64,000 bases of DNA, from the NCBI RefSeq assembly GCF_965224175.1, contig NZ_OZ245041.1, positions 3,534,001 to 3,598,000 of the forward strand, written 5' to 3'. The notes under the pieces are model-generated. The model saw nothing but the letters and a program-made list of their open reading frames with translations. It made no database searches and was not told where the DNA came from. The translations under genes were made by a program, and so were the position numbers. Origin of the DNA: Kordia sp965224175. GTDB taxonomy: Bacteria; Bacteroidota; Bacteroidia; Flavobacteriales; Flavobacteriaceae. This document shows positions 17,076 through 24,581 of this stretch, in pieces. Every line of letters starts with the position of its first letter. Positions within the stretch are counted from its first letter, which is position 1.

Positions 17076-17324
17076 TTAATTACACATCGTTCCAGGTTGT
17101 TTAGATGTATCTGTAAATGTTTCAATAGGAGTTGTGTCATCATTACAAGTTCCATGTCTAATATTTGATCGACATCTTAAACATTCCGATTGTAGATTAC
17201 TGTCATAAGGTAAATCTTTTGAATCTGGACTAAAAGGTCCTTCTAACTTACCACCAAGAATACTTTGTAAGCTAGATATTGACTTTTTGTTTAGGCTAAG
17301 TGCCTTGACATGTTTTTTCTTCAT
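17076..17324 (-). CDS. Lanthipeptide-like precursor peptide B
   Basis: 82 residues. Leader MKKKHVKALSLNKKSISSLQ, then a double-glycine-like site ILGG, then a core with CLRCRSNIRHGTCNDDTTPI and TFTDTSKQPGTMCN. The core's last ~30 residues are nearly the same as in precursor A, while the segment between leader and core differs in length and sequence (GKLEGPFSPDSKDLPYDSN against a shorter one in A). Conserved ends with a variable middle suggest selection on leader and C-terminal core. Modification enzymes are absent from the window. Confidence 0.7.
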   Translation of the reverse strand: MKKKHVKALSLNKKSISSLQSILGGKLEGPFSPDSKDLPYDSNLQSECLRCRSNIRHGTCNDDTTPIETFTDTSKQPGTMCN

Positions 17325-17554
17325 AATAAAAGTTTTAATAAGTTAACATGTACAAATCAATACATAATCATTTCAATAAAAAATAGTTGTATCCGACAAT
17401 TATCGAATTAAAGGCGGCTGTTTATATAGCTTTTGCACGTATTCTCATTTAACCAAAAAAAATAAAACAGTAAAAAAAGGAATGTTATATTATCGAAAAT
17501 TAAAGAATTTTAGGATTGATTATTCTGTAGTGATGATCAGAATTTAATGTGTAT

Positions 17555-17609
17555 TTCATCGAAAAATAATGCATTTAGTCGGATAATTCACAAAAAATTA
17601 ACATATTTG
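17555..17609 (+). promoter_or_regulatory. Promoter region of the M43 protease gene, shared with the gene at 40823
   Basis: Two blocks, TTCATCGAAAAAT (17555-17567) and AAAAAATTAACATATTTGA (17592-17610), recur upstream of the subtilase at 40823 with the same 37-base start-to-start distance. CATATTTG (17602-17609) is one base off the -7 consensus TAnnTTTG and lies 57 bases upstream of the ATG. Apart from this, the 342-base gap 17325-17666 holds nothing I recognise. Confidence 0.55.
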
Positions 17610-17666
17610 ATGAGATTTTTGCATCTCAAAACTGTAAAAATTTAGACCAACTTAAAAACTTTTTAT

Positions 17667-19898
17667 ATGAAAAAAAACTTTATGCTCATGCTATTAAGTT
17701 TTTTATTTGTAGGTATCACATTCGCTCAGCAACGTGAGTGTTCTACAATGGAAAATTTAGAGTACAGAAAACAACTCGATCCTCAACTTGAAACTCGTAT
17801 GCAACAAATTGAGAAAGCTACAAGACTACGAATTCAACAATATGGAACACCAAAAAGCATTTCAGGAAATGTTATTACAATACCAGTGGTCGTTCATGTT
17901 GTTTACAGAACCTCTCAAGAAAACATCAGTGATGCTCAAATTCAATCACAAATAGATGTATTAAACGAAGATTTTAGAAGAACCAACGCAGATGCTGACA
18001 GCAGATGGTCACAAGCGGTTGATACAGAAATTCAATTTTGCTTAGCAACTGTTGATCCAAATGGAAACCCAACCACAGGAGTTACAAGAACCTCTTCTAC
18101 CAGATCTGCTTGGGGAACAAATGATGATATTAAAAGAGCATCACAAGGTGGAGTAAATCCTTGGGATACTAGCAAATACCTAAATATGTGGGTAGGAAAT
18201 ATTGGAAGCGGACTTTTAGGATATGCTCAATTTCCTGGAGGAAGCGCAGCTACAGATGGTGTTGTAATGAGTCCTCAGTACTTTGGAAGTAGTGCCAAAG
18301 GATCAGGATTTTACTTATCTGCTCCTTTCGATTTAGGAAGAACCACTACACATGAAGTAGGTCACTTTTTAAACTTACGCCACATCTGGGGAGATGGAGG
18401 TTGTGGAGTTGACGATTTCGTATCGGATACGCCAACTTCTGACGGACCTAATTATGGTTGTGACACTACACATGTTTCTTGCGGAAGTACAGATATGGTA
18501 CAAAACTACATGGATTACTCAGATGATGGATGTATGAACTTATATACAGCAGGACAAAAAGCACGCATGCGCGCCGTATTGGAAGCTGGAGGAGCAAGAA
18601 GAAGCTTAGCTTTATCTGACCAATGTAATTCTACGCCACCACCGCCACCAACTTGTGATGATGGAATCCAGAATGGAGACGAAACAGGAGTAGACTGTGG
18701 AGGTTCATCATGTGCGCCATGTCAAACAGGTTGTTCAGACAATGAAGTAACATTAACAATTACATTTGACAACTATCCTGAAGAAACTTCTTGGTCTATT
18801 GTAACTGATGGAGGAACTACGGTAGCTTCTGAAAGTTATTCAGCTGCAAACGCAGATGGTTCAACAATTACAGAAACATTCTGCTTGCCAAATGACTGTT
18901 ATACATTTACAATTAACGATTCGTATGGAGACGGTATTTGCTGTTCTTTCGGAAACGGATCATATACAATTACGGGTCCTGACGGAGAAATTAAATCAGG
19001 AGGAAGCTTTACTACATCTGAAGCAACTGATTTCTGTTTAGGAAGCACGCCACCACCGCCACCAACTTGTGATGATGGAATCCAGAACGGAGATGAAACT
19101 GGAGTAGATTGTGGAGGTTCGTCATGTGCGCCATGTCAAACTGGAGGAACTACTGTATTACATGAAGGATTCTTTGAAACAGGATTAGACGGATGGATTG
19201 ATGGAGGAAGCGATTGTTTCCGTTACAACGGATCTCGCTCTTTTGAAGGTTCTTACTCAATCCGTTTACGTGATAACTCTGGAACGCGTTCGGCGATGAC
19301 ATCAGAAACATTTGACTTACGAGGATTTGATCAAGTAGAATTTAAGTTCTATTTCTATCCAAACTCTATGGAAAACGGAGAAGATTTCTGGGTACGTTAC
19401 TACAACGGATCATCTTGGAGTACTGTAGCTACCTATGCTAGTGGAAGTGACTTTAACAACGGAACTTTTTACTCTGCAACAGTTACTTTAAATAGTGCAG
19501 ACGTAAACTTTGCATCAGACTCAAGATTTAGAGTACAATGTGATGCTAGCGCAAATGCAGATCAAGTATACATTGACCAAGTAACCATTACAGGTGTTAA
19601 TGGAGGAGGAGCAAGAGTTGCACCAAGTGGCGTACAAGCATTACGTACTGGACCACCAAGTTCACCACGTGGAGATTTCTTAATGACACCTACCGTAACT
19701 CGCGGAGATATTACAATTAACTTAGCTAGTTATAATGTAAAATCAACATATAGAGTACTTAACTTACTAGGACAAACCATAAAAGCAGGAACGCTAAAAG
19801 ATGGAAGATTAAACGTAAGCGAATTAAAATCTGGAGTTTACATGTTAGAGGTAACAGATGAAGAAGAAAAAATTATTAAGAAATTCGTAAAACAATAA
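17667..19898 (+). CDS. Secreted M43 (pappalysin-like) zinc metalloprotease with T9SS sorting domain
   Basis: 743 residues. Signal peptide MKKNFMLMLLSFLFVGITFAQ, then a propeptide-like segment and an M43 catalytic domain with HEVGHFLNLRH (zinc ligands His229, His233, His239) and Met-turn NYMDY. Two nearly identical Pro/Cys modules with CDDGIQNGDETGVDCGGSSC at about 324-352 and 461-490 flank a domain with FDNYPEETSW and YGDGICCSFGNGSY, followed by a jelly-roll/MAM-like domain at about 495-655. The last ~70 residues (YRVLNLLGQTIKAG..LKSGVYMLEVTDEE..KKFVKQ) are a type A T9SS secretion domain. It is an exported protease, perhaps for peptide nutrition or peptide processing. Confidence 0.92.
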   Translation: MKKNFMLMLLSFLFVGITFAQQRECSTMENLEYRKQLDPQLETRMQQIEKATRLRIQQYGTPKSISGNVITIPVVVHVVYRTSQENISDAQIQSQIDVLNEDFRRTNADADSRWSQAVDTEIQFCLATVDPNGNPTTGVTRTSSTRSAWGTNDDIKRASQGGVNPWDTSKYLNMWVGNIGSGLLGYAQFPGGSAATDGVVMSPQYFGSSAKGSGFYLSAPFDLGRTTTHEVGHFLNLRHIWGDGGCGVDDFVSDTPTSDGPNYGCDTTHVSCGSTDMVQNYMDYSDDGCMNLYTAGQKARMRAVLEAGGARRSLALSDQCNSTPPPPPTCDDGIQNGDETGVDCGGSSCAPCQTGCSDNEVTLTITFDNYPEETSWSIVTDGGTTVASESYSAANADGSTITETFCLPNDCYTFTINDSYGDGICCSFGNGSYTITGPDGEIKSGGSFTTSEATDFCLGSTPPPPPTCDDGIQNGDETGVDCGGSSCAPCQTGGTTVLHEGFFETGLDGWIDGGSDCFRYNGSRSFEGSYSIRLRDNSGTRSAMTSETFDLRGFDQVEFKFYFYPNSMENGEDFWVRYYNGSSWSTVATYASGSDFNNGTFYSATVTLNSADVNFASDSRFRVQCDASANADQVYIDQVTITGVNGGGARVAPSGVQALRTGPPSSPRGDFLMTPTVTRGDITINLASYNVKSTYRVLNLLGQTIKAGTLKDGRLNVSELKSGVYMLEVTDEEEKIIKKFVKQ

Positions 19899-19931
19899 GC
19901 GAATCTTTCTTAAAATAATTTTATAAAACTG

Positions 19932-19964
19932 AAAACTCTCAAGTGAAAGCTTGGGAGTTTTTTT
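19932..19964 (+). terminator. Terminator of the M43 protease gene
   Basis: AAAACTCTCAAG (19932-19943) pairs with CTTGGGAGTTTT (19950-19961), one wobble, followed by TTT. Six-base loop. Confidence 0.8.
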
Positions 19965-19971
19965 ATGGTAT

Positions 19972-20472
19972 TTAGTTTTCTATAAATTCCATGGTTCTGC
20001 CATTTATTCTAGATGTACCATCAACTTTAGTTACACTACTAATTTTTTCAGCATAAAAAATGCGTGTATCCTTCTGAATAATATCTAATTGCACTATTAC
20101 CTTCTTCTGTTCTTTATACAAATCTATATACTTAAAGTTTATTATCTTTTCATATGCTTCTTCGCTTAAGTGTACTGTAATTAGTGAATCTTTTTCAAGA
20201 TATAACAGTATTTGTGGCGCTGTTAACAGTTTATGTTTTTCTAGTTTTTCTAAAAATTGATAAAGTTCTAGGTTGTTTTTATGTTTTCCAGGATTGGCAA
20301 GTGCTGTATTGATCTCATTTATGATACCTTGGTGTTGTGCTTCTGTAGCACCATAAAAGTTAGTAAGTGATACCGATGTAAAAGTAAGTTCACCTGTGGA
20401 CTGACGTGTAGGTTGTTTTGTAGTACAAGAAAAAAGTAAGGTTGTACAAATCAGTATAAGTATTTGTCTCAT
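19972..20472 (-). CDS. Small lipoprotein of unknown function
   Basis: 166 residues. MRQILILICTTLLFSCTTKQ is a lipoprotein signal (lipobox FSC, Cys16). The mature protein is mixed alpha/beta with a segment EINTALANPGKHKNNLELYQFLEKLEKHKLL that is likely helical, then strands around LITVHLSEEAYEKI and VIVQLDIIQKDTRIFYAEKI. No Cys beyond the lipid anchor and no catalytic motif. It converges on the M43 gene and precedes a small membrane-protein gene on the same strand. Not recognised. Confidence 0.65.
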   Translation of the reverse strand: MRQILILICTTLLFSCTTKQPTRQSTGELTFTSVSLTNFYGATEAQHQGIINEINTALANPGKHKNNLELYQFLEKLEKHKLLTAPQILLYLEKDSLITVHLSEEAYEKIINFKYIDLYKEQKKVIVQLDIIQKDTRIFYAEKISSVTKVDGTSRINGRTMEFIEN

Positions 20473-20514
20473 AAAGGTTATTTGCGGTTCAATTTAATAA
20501 AAGAATAAGAAAAT

Positions 20515-20679
20515 TTACTCATTCTTCAATTCCTTCTCAATTTCTTCATCTACTTCATTTCTATTTTTTGGTTTTGCTTTTAGCTTGATCATCATTTTAA
20601 TAAATAGTACGATGGCAATTATAATAAGGAAGAGTTCTATACCAATAATATAATTGTATGGTGATGTATATATGGTCAT
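20515..20679 (-). CDS. Small single-helix membrane protein
   Basis: 54 residues from the ATG at 20679, preferred over the start at 20715 because the 12 extra codons are polar and unlike a membrane-protein start. MTIYTSPYNYIIG is followed by a helix (IELFLIIIAIVLFIKMMI) and a charged Lys/Glu tail (KAKPKNRNEVDEEIEKELKNE). It resembles the small membrane protein at 21617-21802 in design but not in sequence. It lies 62 bases downstream of the AraC-type regulator gene on the same strand. Function unknown. Confidence 0.5.
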   Translation of the reverse strand: MTIYTSPYNYIIGIELFLIIIAIVLFIKMMIKLKAKPKNRNEVDEEIEKELKNE

Positions 20680-20741
20680 TTGTGTTATTTTATGTGTGTT
20701 AACGGCTATCAACAATCATAAAATTGGGAGTCAAATGCTTT

Positions 20742-21455
20742 TTAATTCAATTGTTCTATATAACTAGATACTGTTTTTCCTGTTTTTCTTTGAAATGCGT
20801 TGGTGAACGATTGTTTGGTACTAAATCCAGCTTCAGTAGCGAGTGCACTTACGGTATACTTTCTATAACTAGGATTGTTTTGTAGTTTTTTAATACTGTA
20901 TTGAATGCGCAAATCATTGATGTAATTTCGAAACGATTTCATTTTATAGGTATTAATCACTTTTGATAAGTACTTGGTATTGGTTTGCATTTGTTTGGCA
21001 AATTCGTGCAAGGTGATTTTGGAAGTTAGGAAACCATTTTCCAGTTCAAAAGCTTTTAGGTTTTCAAGGATTTCGGCCACAATCTCTTCATCAATCTCTA
21101 TACAAGGATCTTTGTTTTCATCATCCGTAGTTCCTTTTGCACGATAACGTTCCAATAAGGTAATAATTGTATCCAATCGCTTATCGTTACGTTTCTTAAA
21201 AAAGCACAACATACCAAACAAGAGTATTAAAAACAGTGCTAAGCCTATTAGTATATAACATCTGGTTTCAAAAACCTGTTGTTTTTCTGCCAAAACCACC
21301 ATCATTTGCGCTGCCGTTTCATGTGTTTGTATGTTATCTGTGGTTTGTAGTGAAACTAACCTAGTTTTACCAGAAGTCTTTTCAGCTGCTTGTAAAGAAC
21401 CAGCTAATAAAGTGCTGAAAACTAAAATAATGATAAGATTATATATGTTTTTCAT
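20742..21455 (-). CDS. Membrane-anchored AraC-type helix-turn-helix regulator
   Basis: 237 residues. An N-terminal signal-like helix (NLIIILVFSTLLAGSLQAAEK) and a second helix (CYILIGLALFLILLFGMLCFF) are followed by a cytoplasmic part with an AraC/HTH_18 domain. Its two helix-turn-helix blocks read LHEFAKQMQTNTKYLSKVI and VSALATEAGFSTKQSFTNAF, ending TGKTVSSYIEQL. The TPR sensor repeats usual in this Bacteroidota group are missing; a short periplasmic segment of about 45 residues remains. The DNA-binding domain is closely related to that of the broken regulator at 22582-24272. Target unknown. Confidence 0.85.
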   Translation of the reverse strand: MKNIYNLIIILVFSTLLAGSLQAAEKTSGKTRLVSLQTTDNIQTHETAAQMMVVLAEKQQVFETRCYILIGLALFLILLFGMLCFFKKRNDKRLDTIITLLERYRAKGTTDDENKDPCIEIDEEIVAEILENLKAFELENGFLTSKITLHEFAKQMQTNTKYLSKVINTYKMKSFRNYINDLRIQYSIKKLQNNPSYRKYTVSALATEAGFSTKQSFTNAFQRKTGKTVSSYIEQLN

Positions 21456-21473
21456 TGGTAACTATTGTTTTAA

Positions 21474-21546
21474 AAAAAGCCATGCGTATCTCATGTAGCA
21501 TATCAAAACAGGCTGTTGAGCGCAGTTGAGATAAGCATGGCTTTTT
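21474..21546 (-). terminator. Long-stem terminator after the small membrane protein gene
   Basis: A 20-bp inverted repeat with one mismatch (21474-21493 and 21527-21546; core GCCATGC..TATCTCA) encloses a 33-base loop. Read on the minus strand it is followed by TTTTTTT, so it can end transcription from 21802 before the AraC-type gene at 21455. The large loop is unusual for a simple terminator. Confidence 0.65.
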
Positions 21547-21616
21547 GGGTAATTATGAAAAAATGAGATGGTGATTTATGATGAAACTATTGTAAAGCTT
21601 CTACTAAGATCATTTG

Positions 21617-21802
21617 CTAATGTACATGTTCTAATTTTTTAAGCTTCACTTGATTGAGTTTTGTTTGCGAATCAATTAGTTTCATAAGTTTTAACAGTAA
21701 CTTTATAACTAATACAATCATTACAATTCCCAGTATGACCATTGCAATTACATAGAGTAATGTGACTATATGTGCTATCTCAAAAGAGTTTATTGAATTC
21801 AT
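21617..21802 (-). CDS. Small membrane protein of unknown function
   Basis: 61 residues. A short N-terminus (MNSINSFEIAHIV) leads into one long hydrophobic stretch of about 30 residues (TLLYVIAMVILGIVMIVLVIKLLLKLMK), then a basic C-terminus (DSQTKLNQVKLKKLEHVH). It is followed by the strong hairpin at 21474-21546. No family recognised; the even codon use and clean terminator suggest a real gene. Confidence 0.5.
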   Translation of the reverse strand: MNSINSFEIAHIVTLLYVIAMVILGIVMIVLVIKLLLKLMKLIDSQTKLNQVKLKKLEHVH

Positions 21803-21930
21803 AGTATATGTTTTTCTGCTTTTTTTAATTCCTTTATTTATAATTAATTCTTTAATAAAACTACTCGTCCGTTTTTCGGTATCTACTACTTTGTATCTTA
21901 TATTTCTGCGTTATCGTTTGTTCTGGCATT

Positions 21931-22330
21931 TTAACTAAACAGTACTTTCATATCTTCAAATATGGTTTTGGTACTCAATTCGTTTTCTCTCGCTAGGTGC
22001 GCATCATTCTATAAAGGTTAAGCGCGTTTGTATAATTATCGTGATCTAAAGTGTTTTGGTATCTATAAGTTGGCGTGCATTGTAGTTTTTGTCAAACTCT
22101 ACTTTGTCTAAAAAGTTAGGTATCCAGTTTGGATGTTGTTCCATATGAGTTTTTGCTTTGTCTACAATGAGTTTGTTTTGGTTGCCAATACTTCCGTATT
22201 GTTGGCGCTGTTCAGGGGTAATGTTTACGGTTTTTCCTGTGAGTATTTGTTGAATTCCGTCTAGGTGTGCATCTAAGTTGTTGAGTTCTTCTGGGGTAAA
22301 CTCAATACTGATTAAATTTTCTAATGCCAT
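21931..22330 (-). pseudogene. Frameshifted gene of a conserved Bacteroidota family of unknown function
   Basis: The first 94 codons are open (MALENLISIEFTPEELNNL to ARQLIDTKTL). The coding sense then continues in two other frames: LDHDNYTNALNLYRMMR in one and LARENELSTKTIFEDMKVLFS in a third, up to a stop at 21931. This fits a 2-base deletion near 22049 and a 1-base loss near 21997. Together they give about 132 residues, which I recall as the usual length of this family, where segments like LDHDNY and an R-x-L-A-x-E-N-E block follow each other. Function unknown. Either a recent pseudogene or sequencing errors. Confidence 0.65.
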
Positions 22331-22503
22331 ACTGTTTTTTATTTTGAATTATACTTTAAGTGATAAATCTGAGTTGTAGTAGCAAACAGTTTTTTTATTT
22401 TGTTAAGATTTCGCTTGTTAAAATTTAAACTATTATTTTAGCTGTCAGATTTTTTTGATTATGTAAATGTAGCTGTTAGGTTTTGATAACGTCTAATAGT
22501 TAT

Positions 22504-22549
22504 ACCCTATTTTCAATGAAAGTAGGGTTGTTTTCAATGAAAATAGGGT
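22504..22549. promoter_or_regulatory. Tandem operator-like repeats upstream of the TPR-AraC regulator
   Basis: TTTTCAATGAAA (near-palindrome around a central A) occurs at 22510-22521 and 22531-22542, a 21-bp period, each followed by GTAGGGT or ATAGGGT. An inverted half, ACCCTATTTTCA, starts at 22504. The site ends about 33 bases upstream of the regulator's GTG start, a usual place for an autoregulatory operator. The core TTTTCA..TGAA is found again at 24285-24294 before the precursor gene. Confidence 0.5.
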
Positions 22550-22581
22550 GATTTTAATTGAATTATTTATAATCTATAATT

Positions 22582-24272
22582 GTGAGATATAGTTTTTTAA
22601 ACATATTTATATTGTTTTTTTTTATCAATTGCTTTGTGGCTAAAAGCAATACTATTTATTTTCAAAAACATATAGATACACTTGAAAAGAAAAGTTTTAA
22701 TGAATTAAAACAACTATTTTATGGAACTGATGATGATTCTTTGCAATTTGCTATTGCACTTTATACCATGTATAAAGCTAAAGAGAAGAAAAACTATGTA
22801 GCACTAGCCAACAGTTATCAAAGATTATATAGATCAGTTTCTGATTTTGACTTAGGAGAACAATATCTAGATAGCAGTATTAGCGTATCTAAAGAAAAAA
22901 ATTTAAAACGATTCTTGCTGAAAGTTACTTTTACAAAGGATATCTTAATCAAGAAAAAAATAAATACAACTTAGCCTTAAAATATTATATAATTGCGAAT
23001 AATCATTTTGAAAATCTAGGTAATCAAGATTGGTCTGATGCAACAAGATTTAACATAGGAATTCTTAAATTAAGAGTTGGAAAAAGTGAAGAAGCTCTTC
23101 AAATATTCAGAGAGTGTTTAGATTATAGTCAAAAAAAAAATAAAACTACTGATTTAGATCTTTTATCTGCTCTTAGTTCTACATATAGTAATATTAATCA
23201 ATTAGATTCATCATCAAAAATCAACAAAAAAGCTTATAACTACGCCAAGTCCATTAATAGTCCTTATTATAATTATTTTACACAAATAGAAGGAGTTAAC
23301 AAATTCAAAAAAAAAGAATATAAAGCCGCAAAAGACAGTTTAAAAAAAGTGATTCCATTTTTAAGAAATCAAAAAGACTATTTAAATTTATCGAACACAT
23401 ACTTTTTCTTGAGTGCTGCACATCAATCTTTGAATGAAAAAGATAAAGCTTTAGATTATTTAAAAAAGATCGATTCCATTTTTGATTCCGACGGAATTAT
23501 TAATTTTAGTTCAAGATATGCTTATGTTGAGTTAATTGAATATTATAAGAAAAAAGGAGATTTGAAAAATAGACTTTATTATATTGAAAAACTTCTTGAG
23601 GTAGATGATGTGTTTGAAAATACTTACGGTGATTTAGCCTTAAACCTGAACAAAAATTACGACACACCTAAACTATTAAAAGAAAAGGACATAGTAATAA
23701 CAGAATTAAAAAGTTCTAACAAAGGGTTTATATATGGTATTTTTTTATTATTTGTACTCTTTTTAAGTGCTTGTCTTCTATTAATACATAATCGTAATAA
23801 GAGAAAAAAATATGAACAAAAATTTCAAGAACTTTTAAGAGAAACTAAAAGCCGCCAAGTCACATTACCAGTAACAAAAAAACAGGACTCAAATTCTAGT
23901 AAGGAATTAGATATAAAACAAGAAGTTATAAATCATATTTTAGATAGATTATTAGTTTTTGAAAAGAATAAACATTATTTACAAAAGAAAATCACATTAG
24001 CTAGTTTGGCTAAAGAGTTTGAAACAAATTCAAGATATTTATCTAAAGTGATTAATTATTATAAAGAAAAAGATTTTCGAACATATTTAAATGACTTACG
24101 AATAGATTTCACAATTGATCGTATAAAAAATGATCCTGTATTTAGAAAATATACTATCTATGCAATAGCAGATGAAGTTGGTTTTTCTAATCAAGAATCA
24201 TATGCTAAAGCATTTTTCAAAAGGACAGGAATACACACTTCTTTCTTTATCAAAAGATTGAATAATGATTGA
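22582..24272 (+). pseudogene. Membrane TPR-AraC regulator with one frameshift
   Basis: Two open frames (22582-22974 and one that ends at 24272) are halves of one gene. The first holds a signal-like helix (LNIFILFFFINCFVAKS) and the first TPR-like helices; after KRF near 22914 the sense moves to the next frame as AESYFYKGYLNQEKNKY and continues through TPRs to a membrane helix (FIYGIFLLFVLFLSACLLLI) and an AraC/HTH_18 domain (EFETNSRYLSKVINYY, AIADEVGFSNQESYAKAF). Adding one base near 22915 gives about 563 residues, a normal length. Start is GTG; an in-frame stop lies just upstream of it. It is upstream of, and probably once controlled, the precursor/subtilase operon. Confidence 0.8.
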
Positions 24273-24280
24273 TTTAATGT

Positions 24281-24300
24281 CCAATTTTCATGAATCTTGG
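24281..24300. promoter_or_regulatory. Palindrome upstream of the precursor/subtilase operon promoter
   Basis: CCAAnnTTCATGAAnnTTGG, a 20-bp palindrome with only the two n-n pairs mismatched. It ends 11 bases before the -33 box, an activator-like position, and shares the core TTTTCA-TGAA with the repeats before the regulator gene. Confidence 0.5.
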
Positions 24301-24311
24301 ATTATTAGTTA

Positions 24312-24341
24312 TTGTTTGTTTGGATCTAGTTAATACTTTTG
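24312..24341 (+). promoter_or_regulatory. Promoter of the precursor/subtilase operon
   Basis: TTG (24312-24314) and TACTTTTG (24334-24341) match the Bacteroidota promoter; the -7 box is an exact TAnnTTTG, 32 bases upstream of the precursor ATG. The predicted start of transcription is near 24348. Confidence 0.6.
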
Positions 24342-24373
24342 TGAGAAGTTTAATTAATTAAAATCATTTCAGG

Positions 24374-24568
24374 ATGAAAAAAAATAAAAGTTTTAAAATT
24401 AACAAATTTAAAGTTGCAAGATTGAATAACTTACATGGAATTAATGGAGGCAGCAGAAAAACTAAAGATAAAGGAAAATGCCCTTTAGATACAACGCCAC
24501 AAAAAACGAAAGACGTACGTTTAGTGCTTTGTAAATCTGATAATCAAGCGAACGGAGGAGTTTGCTAA
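24374..24568 (+). CDS. Precursor-like peptide with double-glycine leader
   Basis: 64 residues. A basic leader (MKKNKSFKINKFKVARLNNL) ends at HGINGG, a double-glycine cleavage-like site. The remaining 34 residues hold three Cys and several Thr/Ser: GKCPLDTTPQKT, LVLCKSDNQ, ANGGVC. The design is that of Bacteroidota RiPP-type precursors, and it shares the K-rich start and INGG with the peptide at 38495. The stop lies 13 bases before the first subtilase gene, so the two are very probably co-transcribed. This is the only precursor in the window directly linked to proteases. Confidence 0.65.
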   Translation: MKKNKSFKINKFKVARLNNLHGINGGSRKTKDKGKCPLDTTPQKTKDVRLVLCKSDNQANGGVC

Positions 24569-24581
24569 TATAATAAGTCAT

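Noticed and set aside
18640..19140. Repeated CDDGIQNGDETGVDCGGSSC modules considered as a mobile or CRISPR-like repeat.
   Set aside because: They are in-frame protein modules common in secreted flavobacterial proteins.
22504..22549. Possible CRISPR-like array from the repeated TTTTCAATGAAA units.
   Set aside because: Only two units of 21 bp with no spacers of normal length and no cas genes; an operator fits better.
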